DNA from: Anabas testudineus
Taxonomy: Eukaryota > Chordata > Actinopteri > Anabantiformes > Anabantidae
Direction of reading: 5' to 3'
Assembly (NCBI RefSeq): GCF_900324465.2
Contig: NC_046615.1
Coordinates: forward strand, 24,191,836 to 24,255,835
Length of the DNA: 64,000 nucleotides
Numbering within the stretch: the stretch's first letter is position 1; each line of letters starts with the position of its first letter. Positions 40,695 through 53,715 of the stretch are shown here, one piece after another. The notes under the pieces were generated by a model. The model was given only the letters and a program-made list of their open reading frames with translations. It searched no databases and was not told where the DNA came from. Made by a program: the position numbers and the translations under genes.

Positions 40695-42462
40695 ATGGCC
40701 GCCACCGTCTCCAGCGATGATTTCACCAACCTGCAGCTTCTCCTGAAGGTAAAGATCATTAAAGTGTTTAAACCTTCAGCGGCTGGAGTTAAACTTTATC
40801 TTTATCTGTGTTTCTGACTGATTATTTCCTGAATTATTACACTGAAAATAAACATCAGCTGACTATAAAACCGAATCGACCACATTATTTTTATTAAAAC
40901 ACTGAGTTTAGCTGAAAAACTGCAGCATGTGTACATCTGTATGACACAGTAAGAAAAAGCAGCAGCTAAAAATGCTTCTTGTTGTGTGATGGAGGATGTT
41001 ACCGGTGTTTCTCCTCAGGCTCCGTCTAAAGATGCTGTGAGAGACGTTTGTGTCCAGAGTCACAGAGGTCTGAGTCAGGGGCTCACTGAGACCACAGCGG
41101 CCACACTCGGCGTCTCTGCAGCCCAGGCTGCACAGGTAACACACACACACACACACACACACACCTACCTGTGTTTGAGGGTTAAGAACTGGTTGTAGTC
41201 AGATGATGAGAACAGATGTTAAAACAATGTTTAATTTAAGAGGTTAGTTATAAATACTAGATGAACTGTGTAGGAATTACAACCATTTCTATTCACAGAC
41301 TCCTTATTTTAGGTGACCAAACAAATATTCCATCCAATATTCAACACAGATGAAACGTGTGACGATATGAAATTGAAGCTGTGTTTTTCCTCCAGCTCGT
41401 CCAGTCTCTCCACGCTCTGTCTCATCACGTCCTCTTCCATAACCTCAGCTCTCCTGATGAGATCCTCGCTCTGTTCCCCGAGACTTTCCACTCGAGCCTG
41501 AAGAATCTCATCACAAAGATCCTGCTGGAGAACAGGTCAGCTCCACAGCAACACCAGGAATTTGACCATATTGTGGGAAATTATTAATGAAATTCATGGT
41601 TTCAGAGTTTTCAAACACTGAGTTCCCCAGTTAACATTTTTTAAATTTTACTGTTACTACCAGAAGTGAAACTTATACACAACTGATTTATATTTTTCAG
41701 TCCGGTGTGGAGGACAGAAGCACTCAGTGATCAGAGTGAGTACATTTGTAGTTTTAATGCAAATGATAAGAGAAAAATAAACTGTTCAGCTGATTTTAGT
41801 CTTTAGTCTGTTTTGAACCAAACACTGTGTGTGTGTAGTTTCCCTCCCCCAGCTGAAGGAGCTGGACTGGAGAGTTGACATGATGACGGGTTCAGACTCA
41901 GTCAGTCGTATGTCCGTCCCAACCTGCCTGGTTCAGCTAAAGGTGAGTACAAGCCCGAACCAGGTATTGGTGTAGACCCACAGACCACCATGTCTTAACA
42001 GAGACTCTGAGACCTAGAGAACAGAGCAGCACGTCCTACCTGAACAACTCGGTGCACTTCACGCTACTTCTCATTCACCCTTTCGCACACAGTGCCACAC
42101 ACTGATGGGGTTCAATGTTTTTGAAAAATGAATGAAGAATCAAACCACCGACCTCCTAACTGCCGGACCACTCTACCTCCTGAGCTACAGCTACTCCTAA
42201 ATCTCACAAAGTGAGAAGTGTAGGGTGAAGAGTCCAGTGTATCGAACCTGTTATAAATCGCGTGTGTGTCTGTGCCTGATGCTGTGTCGTGTCTCATACA
42301 GTACGTGTCACATGTTGGTTTCAGATGGAAGATCCGTGCCCGTCGGCAGCCGGTGAGTCAGTTTCCACGGTGACGGTGGAGCTAAGCAGGGAGTCTCTGG
42401 ACACCATCCTGGATGGACTGGGACGCATCAGAGACCAACTGTCTGTGGTCGCTGGGAAATAA
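40695..42462 (+). CDS. COMM domain-containing protein 9
   Basis: Six exons: 40695-40748, 41019-41135, 41396-41535, 41701-41735, 41839-41942, 42325-42462; 195 aa against 198 in human. The N-terminal helical HN domain runs from MAATVSSDDFTNLQLLLKAP through LVQSLHALSHHVLFHNLSSP and ALFPETFHSSLKNLITKILL. The COMM domain follows: QISLPQLKELDWRVDMMTGS, MSVPTCLVQL and VELSRESLDTILDGLGRIRD. COMMD9 is part of the Commander complex (COMMD/CCDC22/CCDC93) that works with retriever in endosomal recycling. Exon 4 is only 35 bases. A SINE lies in the last intron. AATAAA at 42669. Confidence 0.95.
41137..41165. repeat. (CA)n microsatellite
   Basis: About 13 CA units immediately after the commd9 exon 2 donor. 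Confidence 0.95.
42030..42215 (-). mobile_element. tRNA-derived SINE in commd9 intron 5
   Basis: On the minus strand GTAGCTCAGGAGGTAGAGTGG is an A-box region and GGTGGTTTGATTC a B box, followed by GGGTGAATGAGAAGTAGCGT, a body word common in fish SINEs of this type. The 3' tail is not clear. Confidence 0.75.
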
Positions 42463-43298
42463 AGACTCAGAGATGTGGATGAACATGTTTTACACAGTGA
42501 TTAGTTTCGTTTGAAGCTGTTGTTTAAACCACAGTTATCAGATGATCAGAACGTGATTTGCTATTTTGTATATTGAACAGTTAAACAGTTAAGGGTCCAA
42601 TGATGAAGTGATGAGTTTTTACACGTTAAACTCCAGATATTGTTCCAGTTTTGCATCAAATGTATGAAAATAAACCCTGAAATTCTCACAGGAGCATTTG
42701 TTCTTTATATTTTTAAATGATACTGATACAGATCATATTCTCTAGGTCTCAGAGATTATTAAAAATATATTAATGAAACACAAAACATTGGGACATCAGT
42801 TGTTGTATTTTTACAAAAACACTCATTACATCACTTTGCTGGTTGTCGATTGAAATATGTTTGATCAGTTCCCACTTGTGGCTGTAAATCGAACACAAAA
42901 ATGTCCACGCGCTCTTCATCAGGCTAACAGTGTTCGTTCTCATTAAAACTTTATCCCACTGGAAACACGCCGTCTGTCCATCGTTGACCTTCAGTGTTAA
43001 AGCTAAACTACGATGTCCAGACTTTATTCTCATAGTTTTATGTTTTTGTTGTCGGTGTTTTGCAGTTCAGTTATTTGCACCCAAAAGTTTTAAAGACCTT
43101 GATTATCGGTACACAGAGAATTATCAAAGTGTCTATTTTAAATCACTGCTGCTGATTCTGATACTGATCTTATTATAACTTCAAGTGGGTATTTTCCACC
43201 ATTGACAACAAATCTCTATAAACCCTGTTCACACTGTGCAGGGAGCCTGATCCTGGTTTATAAAAAAATTACAGGACAGCGTTTGTTTGTCAATGTCC
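42463..43298. other. Intergenic between convergent commd9 and fcsk
   Basis: Contains the two 3' UTRs. No other feature recognised. Confidence 0.5.
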
Positions 43299-46200
43299 TC
43301 AGGACTGTGATAGGACTGTAATCCCGTCCATGTCCAGCTCCACTGAGTGAACACTGAAGTCTCCCAGACCCTGAAACAAACCAGATGAACCACAGGCACC
43401 AGTCAGTTCCAACAATGAGCTCATTATCGTATTTCTAATAGAATTAAATCTTTCTATCATGAGCAGATCTGTCTTGTTTCCTGTGTGTCGGCAGCTGAAT
43501 CTGTGTTTTTTGCTTTGCTCCATTAACATTTTTTATAACATGAACGTGTAGTATTACAACCACTATAGACATTTAAGGTCAAATAAGCAGGTTGATTAAG
43601 AATTAAAAGGACTAATTAAGCTGCTGGTGCTCACCGGTGTGTTGTTGAGGACCTGCAGCACCGCCTGGTGCTGTCCAGGTTCCCGGGTTAGCAGGTAGAG
43701 GAAACCCCCACCTCCGGCTCCGGCCAGACTCTGACCAAAGACCAGGGGCCTCAGTGCCTCCATCATGGCCCTGACAGAGGCTGGTTCACAACCCGGAGCC
43801 ATCAGCTTCTTTTGCTGCCACGAACGATCCAGACACTGACCGAGTCTGGACAGGCAACCTGGGGACAGAGGGAGGTCTTTTCACCATCTTTCACTGAAAA
43901 CATATTAAGAAGATATCAACATGTTGAATAACTAGTTCAAACACTTGGAAAATGAAACCCTGTCGTACAAAATACCAGTTAAACCACACAGCGTAGTGCT
44001 CAGAGAGCAGTGGTGGAGCTCCAATGCTTTCTATGGCGTGACATTTTAGTGTGTTTGAACAATAATTAAGTCAACTCTCTGAAATGACTGCACGCAGTTC
44101 TCCTGTGTGAACCCTGTTGAGATGAACGGTCTCACCATCTGAACAGGCTCTGGCACATTCCTCTGAGTTGGCCACCAGCTGCTGGGCATTCTGGACCATC
44201 GATGGCAGACGGCTGTACCAACTACGAACCACGTCCTGCAGAGAAAAACCACCACTGTCATTATACGTCGGCCTTAAATACAGCGCATCTATCCAGTATT
44301 CACAGTGCTTAACATTTACCACAGTTTGTTGTTACAGTCTTATTCCAACATGGATTAAAATTCTACAAACAATAATCCAGAATGTCAAAGTGAAAGAAGT
44401 TTATAAGTTTATGCAAATGTATTAAAAATAACAATCATTAGCAACAACATTTAGAGCATCAAGAACACAGAAAGCAGCTAATTCAGAACAAGATCACGCT
44501 TCAGACAGATCTACAAAGAGAGCAGCACAGCGTTCTTTTCATCCTAATCCAGAACCCAGAACAGTTGTGCTTTGAGCAGGTCTAAAGTCCGACTGCTGCG
44601 GTTGAACGACATTATCATTGTTAAGGTTGCCAGTGTCATCACTCGAAATACTAAAACACTAACTAAATACTGCGTGTTGAGGTAAAATGAGCCTAATGCT
44701 GACAGAGGTCCTGACCTGCAGCAGGTTTCGAGCCAGGCGAGTTTTGCCGGTGTAAACCAGCAACAGGTGCTTCTCCAGAGAAGCCAAGAAGTCCTCTGGA
44801 GGACTGAGACGTTCCACTTCTACCTGCAGGGGCAGAGAGGCTCTGGAACGACCCACTTTAAGTCCTCCCACCAAACCACCTACCTGATCCTGCCAGCCTC
44901 CACCTGGAGAGAGAAGAAGAAGAGCACTCTATTACCACTAAAAACCTGGAATAAAATGAAGAACGGGATTATGAGAGCTACGCTTGGTCAAGTAAATTCA
45001 GCATTACAGACCCAATACCCAATACAGACCTGTGGTGAGCATCTGTTCCAGGTAGAGGACTCCGTGGATAAGGGAGTCTGTGTCGTAGGCTCGGCCTGTA
45101 CATCTGTAAACTGCAGCCAACAGCGCCCCCGCCAGGATGCTGCTGGTTCCTGCAAGAGGACAGATGATCACTCTTCACCCCTGAGGTCATCTTGGGCCCA
45201 AAGCCCCAGCGGAGATGTGGACCTTATTAGACTGAATTATGCCTCCTGCTCTCATCTCCTTCTGTCACCTTCTCTTTCAGTGGCACATTTACACACCTGG
45301 ACTTCATCATTCACTCCTTCAGCCGCCTCACCTATGTCTAATCCAGAATTTAACTGGCCCGCAATGTTCATCGTGACACATGTAGAACTCCTTTTGTTCA
45401 TGTAGCTTTAGCTGTTCTATGATATGTAGATTCACTGTTTGTGGGAGACAACTTCATTATTTGTTCCTGCAGTATTTCATGTTGATTATATGTTCAGTTT
45501 CTCACCCAGACCAGATCCAGTGGGCAGTTCTGACCAGCTGTGTAGCTCCAGCCCTCCTCCCCACCTCTGCTTCAGCTGATGCCCCAGAGGATGCTGGGAG
45601 GAAAGGGACACCAGACCACTGCACACACACACTGCCTTAAGCAGGGCTCCTGTAGAACACACACACAAAACATCACTCTGCGGCTGGTTCCTGTTGGGAC
45701 AAACTACAGGCTAATGTGGAACCAGCCCGATCTCCAAAACTGGAGTGCGACACCATCTCTGCAGTAGAACGATAGTTTGAAATGATGTAAATTGTGTGTG
45801 TAAAATGTGTACATGTCCTTTACTTTAGTTCACACTGCTGATGATTTAGTCACATGTAGTTTGTAGAGACTAGATCAGTAATTCAGGATCACCAGCATGT
45901 AGGTTCAGGCATCTCTGTCTCCTACCAGGTGCGTGAGGCTGACAGTAATCCTTCAGGTCTTCCAGGTGGTCGCACACCATCTCTGTTGACACACCACGTT
46001 CCCGCCCTCCAGTGTAGCTCACCAGCACGATGTGCGGTTCCGAGATGCGTCGAGCTCTGGCACCAATTGGACGTTTTCCGTCAACCTTCACTGCAACATT
46101 GGTCACAGAGCCGCCGTGCTCAAAGGCGATGGGCGGAGTGTCACTCCACCCACCTGAAACACAAAGACGTTTTCCCCTGCATGAAAATGATGTGACAGTG

Positions 46201-49200
46201 TCTACAATCAGTGAGATTTAAATTGAAATAATGTAGACAGGGTTAAAAAGCTAAAAAATGTTTCAGCTTTAGTAAGAAAAATAAGAAAAGAAATAATAAT
46301 AATAAGAAAACTTCAGCTGTTCATCTGAGCAGCTTCAGTTCAATTTAAACCAATCTTATAATTTAATCCACTAAAGTTATAATTCCACTGGATGGATGAA
46401 TGAAATGCTCTGTCACAAGAGTCCTGAATTTAAAAAGTAGAAGTACAAAAGCAGTACTCCAATGAGTTCTGATTTCAACACATTATAAGTTTTGATGACA
46501 ATTTCTAATGATTCTAATGTGAATGACCAGGATCAATAAACTGATGATTATACATTCATTTGTTTTATTAATCTGAAAAGTAACTAGTAACTTTATTTAT
46601 CACATAAATGTGGACACGATATTTAACCTAAATGTAGTGAAGTCACAGTATGAAGAAAATGGAAACACTCAGACTTAAATCAGCTGCTGTGATGGGGAGT
46701 GGGGGGGGTTCAGTCAGCTGAGGACGGCCCAGTCTGGTTCTTCACACTCTGAAGTCACTTCCATCTGGGTCACTGATCCTCACAGGACTCACCTGCCAGG
46801 TCCAGCCTGGCTGGACACTCCACTTCCTGCCACTCCTCCAGAGGCGGGACTTCACCCTGACCAATGGAGATGAACTTCTGTGATGACATCACAGCCTGTC
46901 GGAGCAGCACCTGTCCAGCACCTTCGTAGTGCCGTGCTGCCCGAACCAGCAAGTCAGGTCTGTAGTTTGGGTGGGGGGGGAGAAACGGCTCATTCAGCAC
47001 CAACCTACATAAAACCACTGACTTAAAGCAGGGCAGAGGGTGAAGCTCACCTTCTGAGCCAGAGGTCTCGCTGTGCGGCCAGGGCGTGGACTCCGCCTCT
47101 CAGGTTACCCTCCTCCAGCAGCTGGTAGGCGGAGCTCCAGGCCTCATTAGCAGCAGGTCCGCTCCTCAGACCTCCCCTGCCCCCCGCCATACACACCAAC
47201 ACGTCAGCGATGCAGGAGAGGCAGCGAGCGGCGACGCCCAGGTCCAGCTCCTGCTCCCTGCTCCCTGCTGCTGCTGAACACAGACGAGACGTTTGTTACA
47301 GAACTTCAACCTCGAAACTCGCAAAGGTGTTTTCTTACTTCCTTTTACTTCACTGTTTCACTTAAGTGTAGTATTAGTATGTTAGGATAGATACATACTC
47401 CTTAAATTAATAATCTCATAGTATAAAGCAGCAGAATAACAAAATACCTTAACATTGTACTGTAGCACAGCACAGTACTCCAGTAAATGTACTTAGTTAC
47501 TTTTCACTGTAGACTCACCGTTGTCCAGTGTTTCCAGTAGCGCCCCCTGCTGACCTCCCAGCACCGCCGCCCTGAAGCAAGGCAGCAGGCAGACGTCCGT
47601 CCGACTCATCAGGGAGTCAAACACTCTCCTCCTTCCTGCCAGGAACAGTAACTCCTCCCTCCGCTGCAGCTCCGCCTCCTGGTGGGTGAGTGACAGCACC
47701 TCCTTCAGAGAAAGTCTCCACGCCTCCCTCCACCTCTGCAGGCAGCCAGCTCCACCCAGCAGCCAGCCGATTCCGGCCTCCACACCCACAGCGCCTTTCC
47801 TGGGGTGGAGCACCGGGAAGAGACGAGCTTCCAGGAGCGAGCGCTGTTCTCCTCTGGCCCACAACTCCTCTGGCCTGAGGGGACCAGAGAATAAAAACAC
47901 ATAACTTTAAAGTCATATTACGTATATTTTTAATTGTTAGTTTCCACGTCAACAACTTTCACTGAACTTAACAGTGCAGATGAAGTCATGAGCTTCATTT
48001 TCCAGAACTATTTGATCATTAAAAGGTCAAAGATCCTGTGAATCCTACTGAATTCCTGTCCTGCTGTAGAAGAGGCTCCATCTGCGATTGAGGAAGGAGG
48101 CGTTGGAGTCGTCAGAGGAGACCTGCAGAGGAGGAGGAGGAGTAAATTTGCATCTTCATGTCTGGTTTCTGCTGCTGCTCTGTGATATAATGAGATGCCA
48201 CTGGTCATGTTTTATGTCCTGAACTACAAATATTTTCAAATCGAGATTTCTCTATGTTTTATACCTTCTGTATGTTGTGAACTTGGTTTTGGTTGTCATG
48301 TTTTTTATCTCTCACTCATCTCCCTCGTCTACTTCTTTTGTGAAGCACTTCAAGAACAACAACTCAGCATTGACTCTGAGAAACATGCCAAACTGCTCAA
48401 ACATGATTCTGAGCAGAAAACAGACAATGACACTGCGAAGAAGAGAAAATGATTTTTCTGATTTATGGCTCAACGTTTTCTTTGTCGTATGAATCTCCCC
48501 TCATCCTCATTTGTCACTAACTTTTTCTCCAATTTTAATGTGAAGCAGCCCAAGTTGCATTTCGTGTCTGAAAAGCATTTTACACCTAAAGATTGTTGTT
48601 TGTATTATCTCGTAAATGAGTCTTGAAATGCCAGATGAACATTTTGTTTTTTACCTCCAGGTTGTCCTGTGTTCCCACCACAGTGTAGACATTCAGCTTT
48701 AACTCCCCCAGCTCGATCCGATGTCCCTGGACGACGCTGTTTTTGGCCAGTTTCAGACGTCTGACACACGATGACGCTGACAACTCGAGACCCGACAGTA
48801 AACAGCCTGAAGGGACGTCCAGAGGACCCTGGTGCAGAGGTAGGAGGTCACAATAGGTGTCACACTGAAACCTGACAGAATCACAGTGGTAAACTCCTGA
48901 CCTGTAGGTGGCAGTGTTGCACCACCGTTACTGTTGCCACGGTAACATCTCCCTCTATCACGCTGTTGATCACCCGAGCTCCGTCACTCACTAAACTCTC
49001 TCTCTGAGGATAAACAGGAAGTCAGGAGGAGTCAGCTGAGCACCTGACTGAGGACAGTTGTTAAAAACAGGAAGTGTCACCTGGATGTGAGAGAGTGTGT
49101 TTGTATCCGTCCAATCACAGGTCAGACGGTGGACATGCTGCTTTCCAGCCAAAGTCAGGTAGTCATAGCGACCGTCGGGGACGTAAACTGAGGAAGAAAG

Positions 49201-51819
49201 TTCAAATGTGTTTAACCCTTTTGTGTTTTACCATGAAACACTGAATACCAGTTTCAGCACCCAGCAGACTGCAGTACATTAACAGAGGCAGGATACACCC
49301 ACCCAGACTCAGAGGAGCTCCTCTGAGGATCCTCCACAGCTCAGTCCGGCCGCTCCTCACCGCCGCTCCCCGTGGTCCAACAGCTGAGCTGCAGCCGACT
49401 CTGTCCTCGCTCACAAACTGGTCCTGAGTCAGATCTGAGCAGAGACACTTCAACACGTCCAGGAACAGAGAGACCTGACGAACAGCATCAAGACGGTTGA
49501 TATGACAGAGCTGTGTCACATATGAAAACATGAATGTACTTGATCCATTTGAAGGATCCACACAACAGAAAGAAGATTAGATAAACAGGCTCAGGTACCT
49601 GCAGGGGTGGAGCTCCAGAGTCCAGGCCCAGGTACGTGCAGCCGTCCAGAGGAGGAGTGACATGAGACTGCAACAGTTTCTCTGATACAGACCTGCTGAA
49701 GAAGACTGGACCTGAAACCTACAGACACACAAACAAACTGTGACTCTATCAGATCTGGACACACAAGCGGGGAAAACGATGCTATCAATTTAATTCTAAA
49801 TATTAATTCTGTTTTGTGGTTTTTGTATCTTACCACTGAAACACTAACAGGTTATTGAGCCTATTTGACAATAATAGATATTAAACTCCTGAGTTTTGTC
49901 TCCACCCCGACACAGTTGATTCTGATCTTTCTTAAGACAAATATCAGCAGAAGTGTCAGCAGCTTGTACCAAATCCCTCAGTATCTGTCTTCATTGGTCA
50001 AACTGGATTTTAGATTTTACTCCTCAGTGAACACACCAGTGGAACTTTCCCATCAGGCATCACAGCTTGTTGAATCTGCTCCTTTGTTCCCTTGTAGATG
50101 ATGTCTCTGACTTGACCCTGTAAAGTAAAACTAACAAAGTTTATGCCACAAAATCAAGAATAGTGATAAACACACGTAGAACAATTATGGCAAAGATCAA
50201 ACATTGAAACCACCACCGACTCATAAATATTAATCTAATTACAGTTGAGCACCTGTGGGTTCGACAGGTAGACTCCGTGGTTGGCTGCGTAGGAGACGTC
50301 TCCAGGTAACGCCAAAACCCGAACACCAGAGAAACCGTCCCAGGACAAAACTGCCACACAGATACAAATAATGTACACAGATACTGGGACTCGTTGGTAG
50401 GGGGTCCACTTCAAAAACCGGATTTACTGAGAAAAATCAGCAACATTCACAAACCGGACCTCATATATAATAAAAAGATAAATGTTACAGCTGCACACTG
50501 GAGAAATTAAACTCATCACAGATTCAAGAAACAACACTACTACTACTAACCAAAGTCAGGAGGTACGGTGAGGATCATGTCAGTGCTGCAGACCCAAACA
50601 CCAGGAGGAGAACCAGGACAGATCTGAGCGGCAGAGAGAAACACCACCCAGTGCAGTTATATTCTCCTCAGTATGTTTAATACTGCACACAGTTCACTTA
50701 CTTTTTCTCCAGTTACAAACTTACAACAAGTAAAACACAGTTAGCTGAATCTAATTTCTACAAACTTTACCAGGGAAAAAGTTTCAGTGGAATATTTCTG
50801 TTGATCTTAGACGTTGACGGGGATTCAGACGGATCCTTAATACATTTGTAGAACTGTAATAAACTGAATTATAGAATTCTTTAACAAAATATGAGTCATG
50901 TGAAGTAAAGACTGAGCCCACCTGGTTACTGAGGCAGTCCAGCAGCAGGTCCAGACAGCAGACTGGAGCCTGGACTCTCTGATCAGGTTTCTCTTGGGGC
51001 AGCCAGCAGAACGCTCTGCTGCAGGAGCTCCAAGGAAAATCTCGACCCTGCAGAGAGAAAAACACCAACATCCAACTCTCTGTAGGAGGAACCAGCAGCT
51101 GCTGCTGCTGCTGCTGCTGCTGGACTCACCGTGTGGAGGATGAGGATGTGAGCATCATCCAGGACGTCAGCTGTTACCACCTGAGAACATGAAACAGCTT
51201 CTGTCAAACTGCACCTGTTCTCTCGTTGCTTACGTTAAATTCGTGCGGTCTAACCCACGGTGTGTCCGGCTCTGTCGCTCAGGTGTTCCGCAGCCACCAG
51301 CAGCGCGTTCAGCGTAGCCCCGCCGCTGCCCAGCGGCTCCTGACGGTCCTGCACAGTCAAAACCAACGCACCCTGAGAGATGGATCCACGCTGCTGCCGC
51401 GACTCCAGCTCTGAAACACAACAGCAGAGAGTTAGTCCGAACCTGCACCGTGTCCCCGAAATGTCCAGTGGGTTCAGCAGTTTGTCTCCTTCACCTGCAC
51501 CTGTGTGACCCCAGACATGTGGCGTTTACTGAGCTGCCAAGATCAAACTGCAGACACCAGTTTAGTCACTTTACCTGAAACAATCGGACGGAATATTTGA
51601 TTTCCTTCCTTATAAAACTAATTTCTAATTAATTCTCGGAGTGCGGACCTAACTGGCTCGTTTTGGAGGCTGTTTAATTTCTCCACCTGCGCCACCTTCA
51701 GAGGACAAAGATCGTCACGTAGACAGATGATCGTCACCTCTCTGGAAGCAGTAGACGCTGTCTTTGTGTTGACAGGTGAGGACCACCACGGTCCACCGGA
51801 ACCCGCTGCTGCTCCACAT
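43299..51819 (-). CDS. L-fucose kinase (fucokinase)
   Basis: I read 23 exons giving 1077 aa (human 1084): 51819-51738, 51410-51259, 51180-51130, 51047-50922, 50623-50551, 50350-50253, 50117-50037, 49718-49599, 49474-49303, 49187-49081, 49003-48902, 48828-48655, 48122-48049, 47874-47519, 47273-47051, 46959-46793, 46153-45926, 45649-45506, 45149-45030, 44903-44716, 44235-44136, 43858-43635, 43370-43299. It phosphorylates free L-fucose to fucose-1-phosphate in the GDP-fucose salvage pathway, in the cytosol. The N-terminal half is fucose-1-P guanylyltransferase-like ([58 protein letters not shown]). The C-terminal GHMP kinase has [25 protein letters not shown], the ATP loop [14 protein letters not shown] and [14 protein letters not shown]. 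All phases agree. The gene converges on commd9. Confidence 0.95.
51096..51122. repeat. (CTG)n/(CAG)n microsatellite in fcsk intron 3
   Basis: Eight or nine CTG units on the plus strand, beginning eight bases after the exon 3 donor on the gene strand. Confidence 0.95.
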
Positions 51820-51913
51820 CTTCGACAAACAAAACTAAAATCTCTCCCCGGGTCAGAACCAGCACCGAGCCTGTTCAAAGTCCACAACAACGTCCGATAC
51901 CAGAGCTGCGTTC

Positions 51914-52215
51914 GTCCGTTTGCTGTCTGGTACCGAGTCGAACAAACCTTCAGTACTTTGGACCGAGCTTTATTTCACTCCCTGTTGTCCGTTTGCTGTC
52001 TGGTACCGAGCTGTTTTAGAACCTTCAGTACTTTGGACCGAGCTTTATTTCACTCCCTGTTGTCCGTTTGCTGTCTGGTACCGAGCTGTTTTAGAACCTT
52101 CAGTACTTTGGACCGAGCTTTATTTCACTCCCTGTTGTCCGTTTGCTGTCTGGTACCGAGCTGTTTTAGAACCTTCAGTACTTTGGACCGAGCTTTATTT
52201 CACTTTCTCCATTTT
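51914..52215. repeat. 73/75-bp tandem repeat at the fcsk 5' end
   Basis: Four copies beginning GTCCGTTTGCTGTCTGGTAC at 51914, 51987, 52062 and 52137; the last one is cut short. The later three are almost identical. The array starts 95 bp upstream of the fcsk ATG, so it lies in the promoter or 5' UTR. Confidence 0.95.
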
Positions 52216-52729
52216 CTGTTTTCGCCTGTTTTGCCCGCGCGAGCTGCCGTAGCCGAAAACGGCTGCGTTAGATTTCAACTAGTGACGTCCCGACGGGGCG
52301 GGAAGCGAACGACTAATGGTTTAAACACAGTTGTTCACAGCGGTACAAAGGTTAACAACAGACATTATTATCTCACAGTAAATACACTGAAAGAGACTTA
52401 AGAGCTGTACAACCTAATACATTACTAATGAGCTAAAAAGAGTTGTTGAGGTGAAGGGTTCCGATTACCTAAATGTCCACTTGATTATGCTACCGGGACA
52501 TTCCGGCTGGGCGAAGACTGGGCCAAAGCAGCAGTAAGCTGAAAGGCTTCTGATCAATAAGCAGTTTAAAAAATGTATTAATAGCAGAAGTAAAAGTACT
52601 CAATATGCCGTAAGGCCGTTTTATGAAAAAATATGACATCATTAGATTGATTTTCGTGTTCATCAATGGTGAAGGTCCAACTGCACATTTACCGTCATTC
52701 ATCTATAAACTTCTGCAATGAGTTGCATT

Positions 52730-53345
52730 AACTTTTCACCTAGATCTTGTTTTGATGATGGAGAATCAGATGCTGCTCAAAGTCTTTTCCAGCACATCCC
52801 AAACATTCTCTGTTGGTTTAAGGTCTGGACTCTGTGGTGACCAATATATTAAAATGATGAGTCCTGCTCCCTGAACCAGTCTTTCACAATTTCAGTCCAA
52901 TGAATCCTGGTATTATCATCTGAGAATATGTCCAAGACATCAGGGAAGAAAAAAATCCACTGATTAATAACCTGGTCATTCAGTATATTCAGATTCAGCT
53001 GACCTCATTCTTTGAACACATAACGTTGCTGAACCTAGACCTGACCAACTGCAGCAGCTCCAGATCATAGCACTGCCCCCACAGGCTTGTACAGTAGACA
53101 CTAGACATGATGGGTGCATCACTTCACCTCCTCTCTTCTTACCCTGATGGTCCATCACTCTGGAACAGGGTAAATCTGGACTCATCAGACCACAAGACCT
53201 TCTTCTACTGGACAGTTCTTAACCCAGTTTTAGTAGTTTAATCAATCTCCTCAGATGTTTTCTTTGATTGATTCATGCCAATAATTTGACTCTTCTGAAA
53301 CAGGGAGGCTCTTACCTATTTGCTCATTTAAACCCAAGGGGGGAC
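52730..53345 (-). mobile_element. Tc1-like DNA transposon, degraded C-terminal half
   Basis: On the minus strand: LSDESRFTLFQSDG-like catalytic-core sequence near 53190, PSCLVSTVQACGGSAMIWSC near 53100, and QSPDLKPTENVWDVLEKTL near 52830. These are conserved words of Tc1-family DD34E transposases. Several stops and frame changes interrupt it. Terminal repeats were not identified. Confidence 0.8.
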
Positions 53346-53715
53346 TTGGGACAGTGCATTTCTACATTCATGTGAATCACAAACTAATAACACTGTTAAA
53401 GGAAAAAAAACACCAAGTTGGCCTTGATTCTTAAATGTGGATATAAGCTGACTAAATACTCAGCTCGAATAGAGTTAATTAGTTCCACTGAAAATAATAA
53501 AAACATTAGTGTATCTCTGACTTTTGTTTTTCCAGCATTGGCTGTAGAACAACAGACGCAACTCTGCAGCTTAAAAAACAAAAAAAAAAAACAGTTTAAT
53601 GAACTATACAAAGTGAAATAATCAGAAATTATATACAGATGTACATTAAAATGTCACAAAGCCTGTGGGGAGGCAGCAGATGGGACCAACAGTCAAACAG
53701 ATTCATCCATCATCT

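Noticed and set aside
51727-52401. 224-codon open frame on the plus strand
   Set aside because: It runs antisense through fcsk exon 1 and the 75-bp repeat; the repeat length keeps it open.
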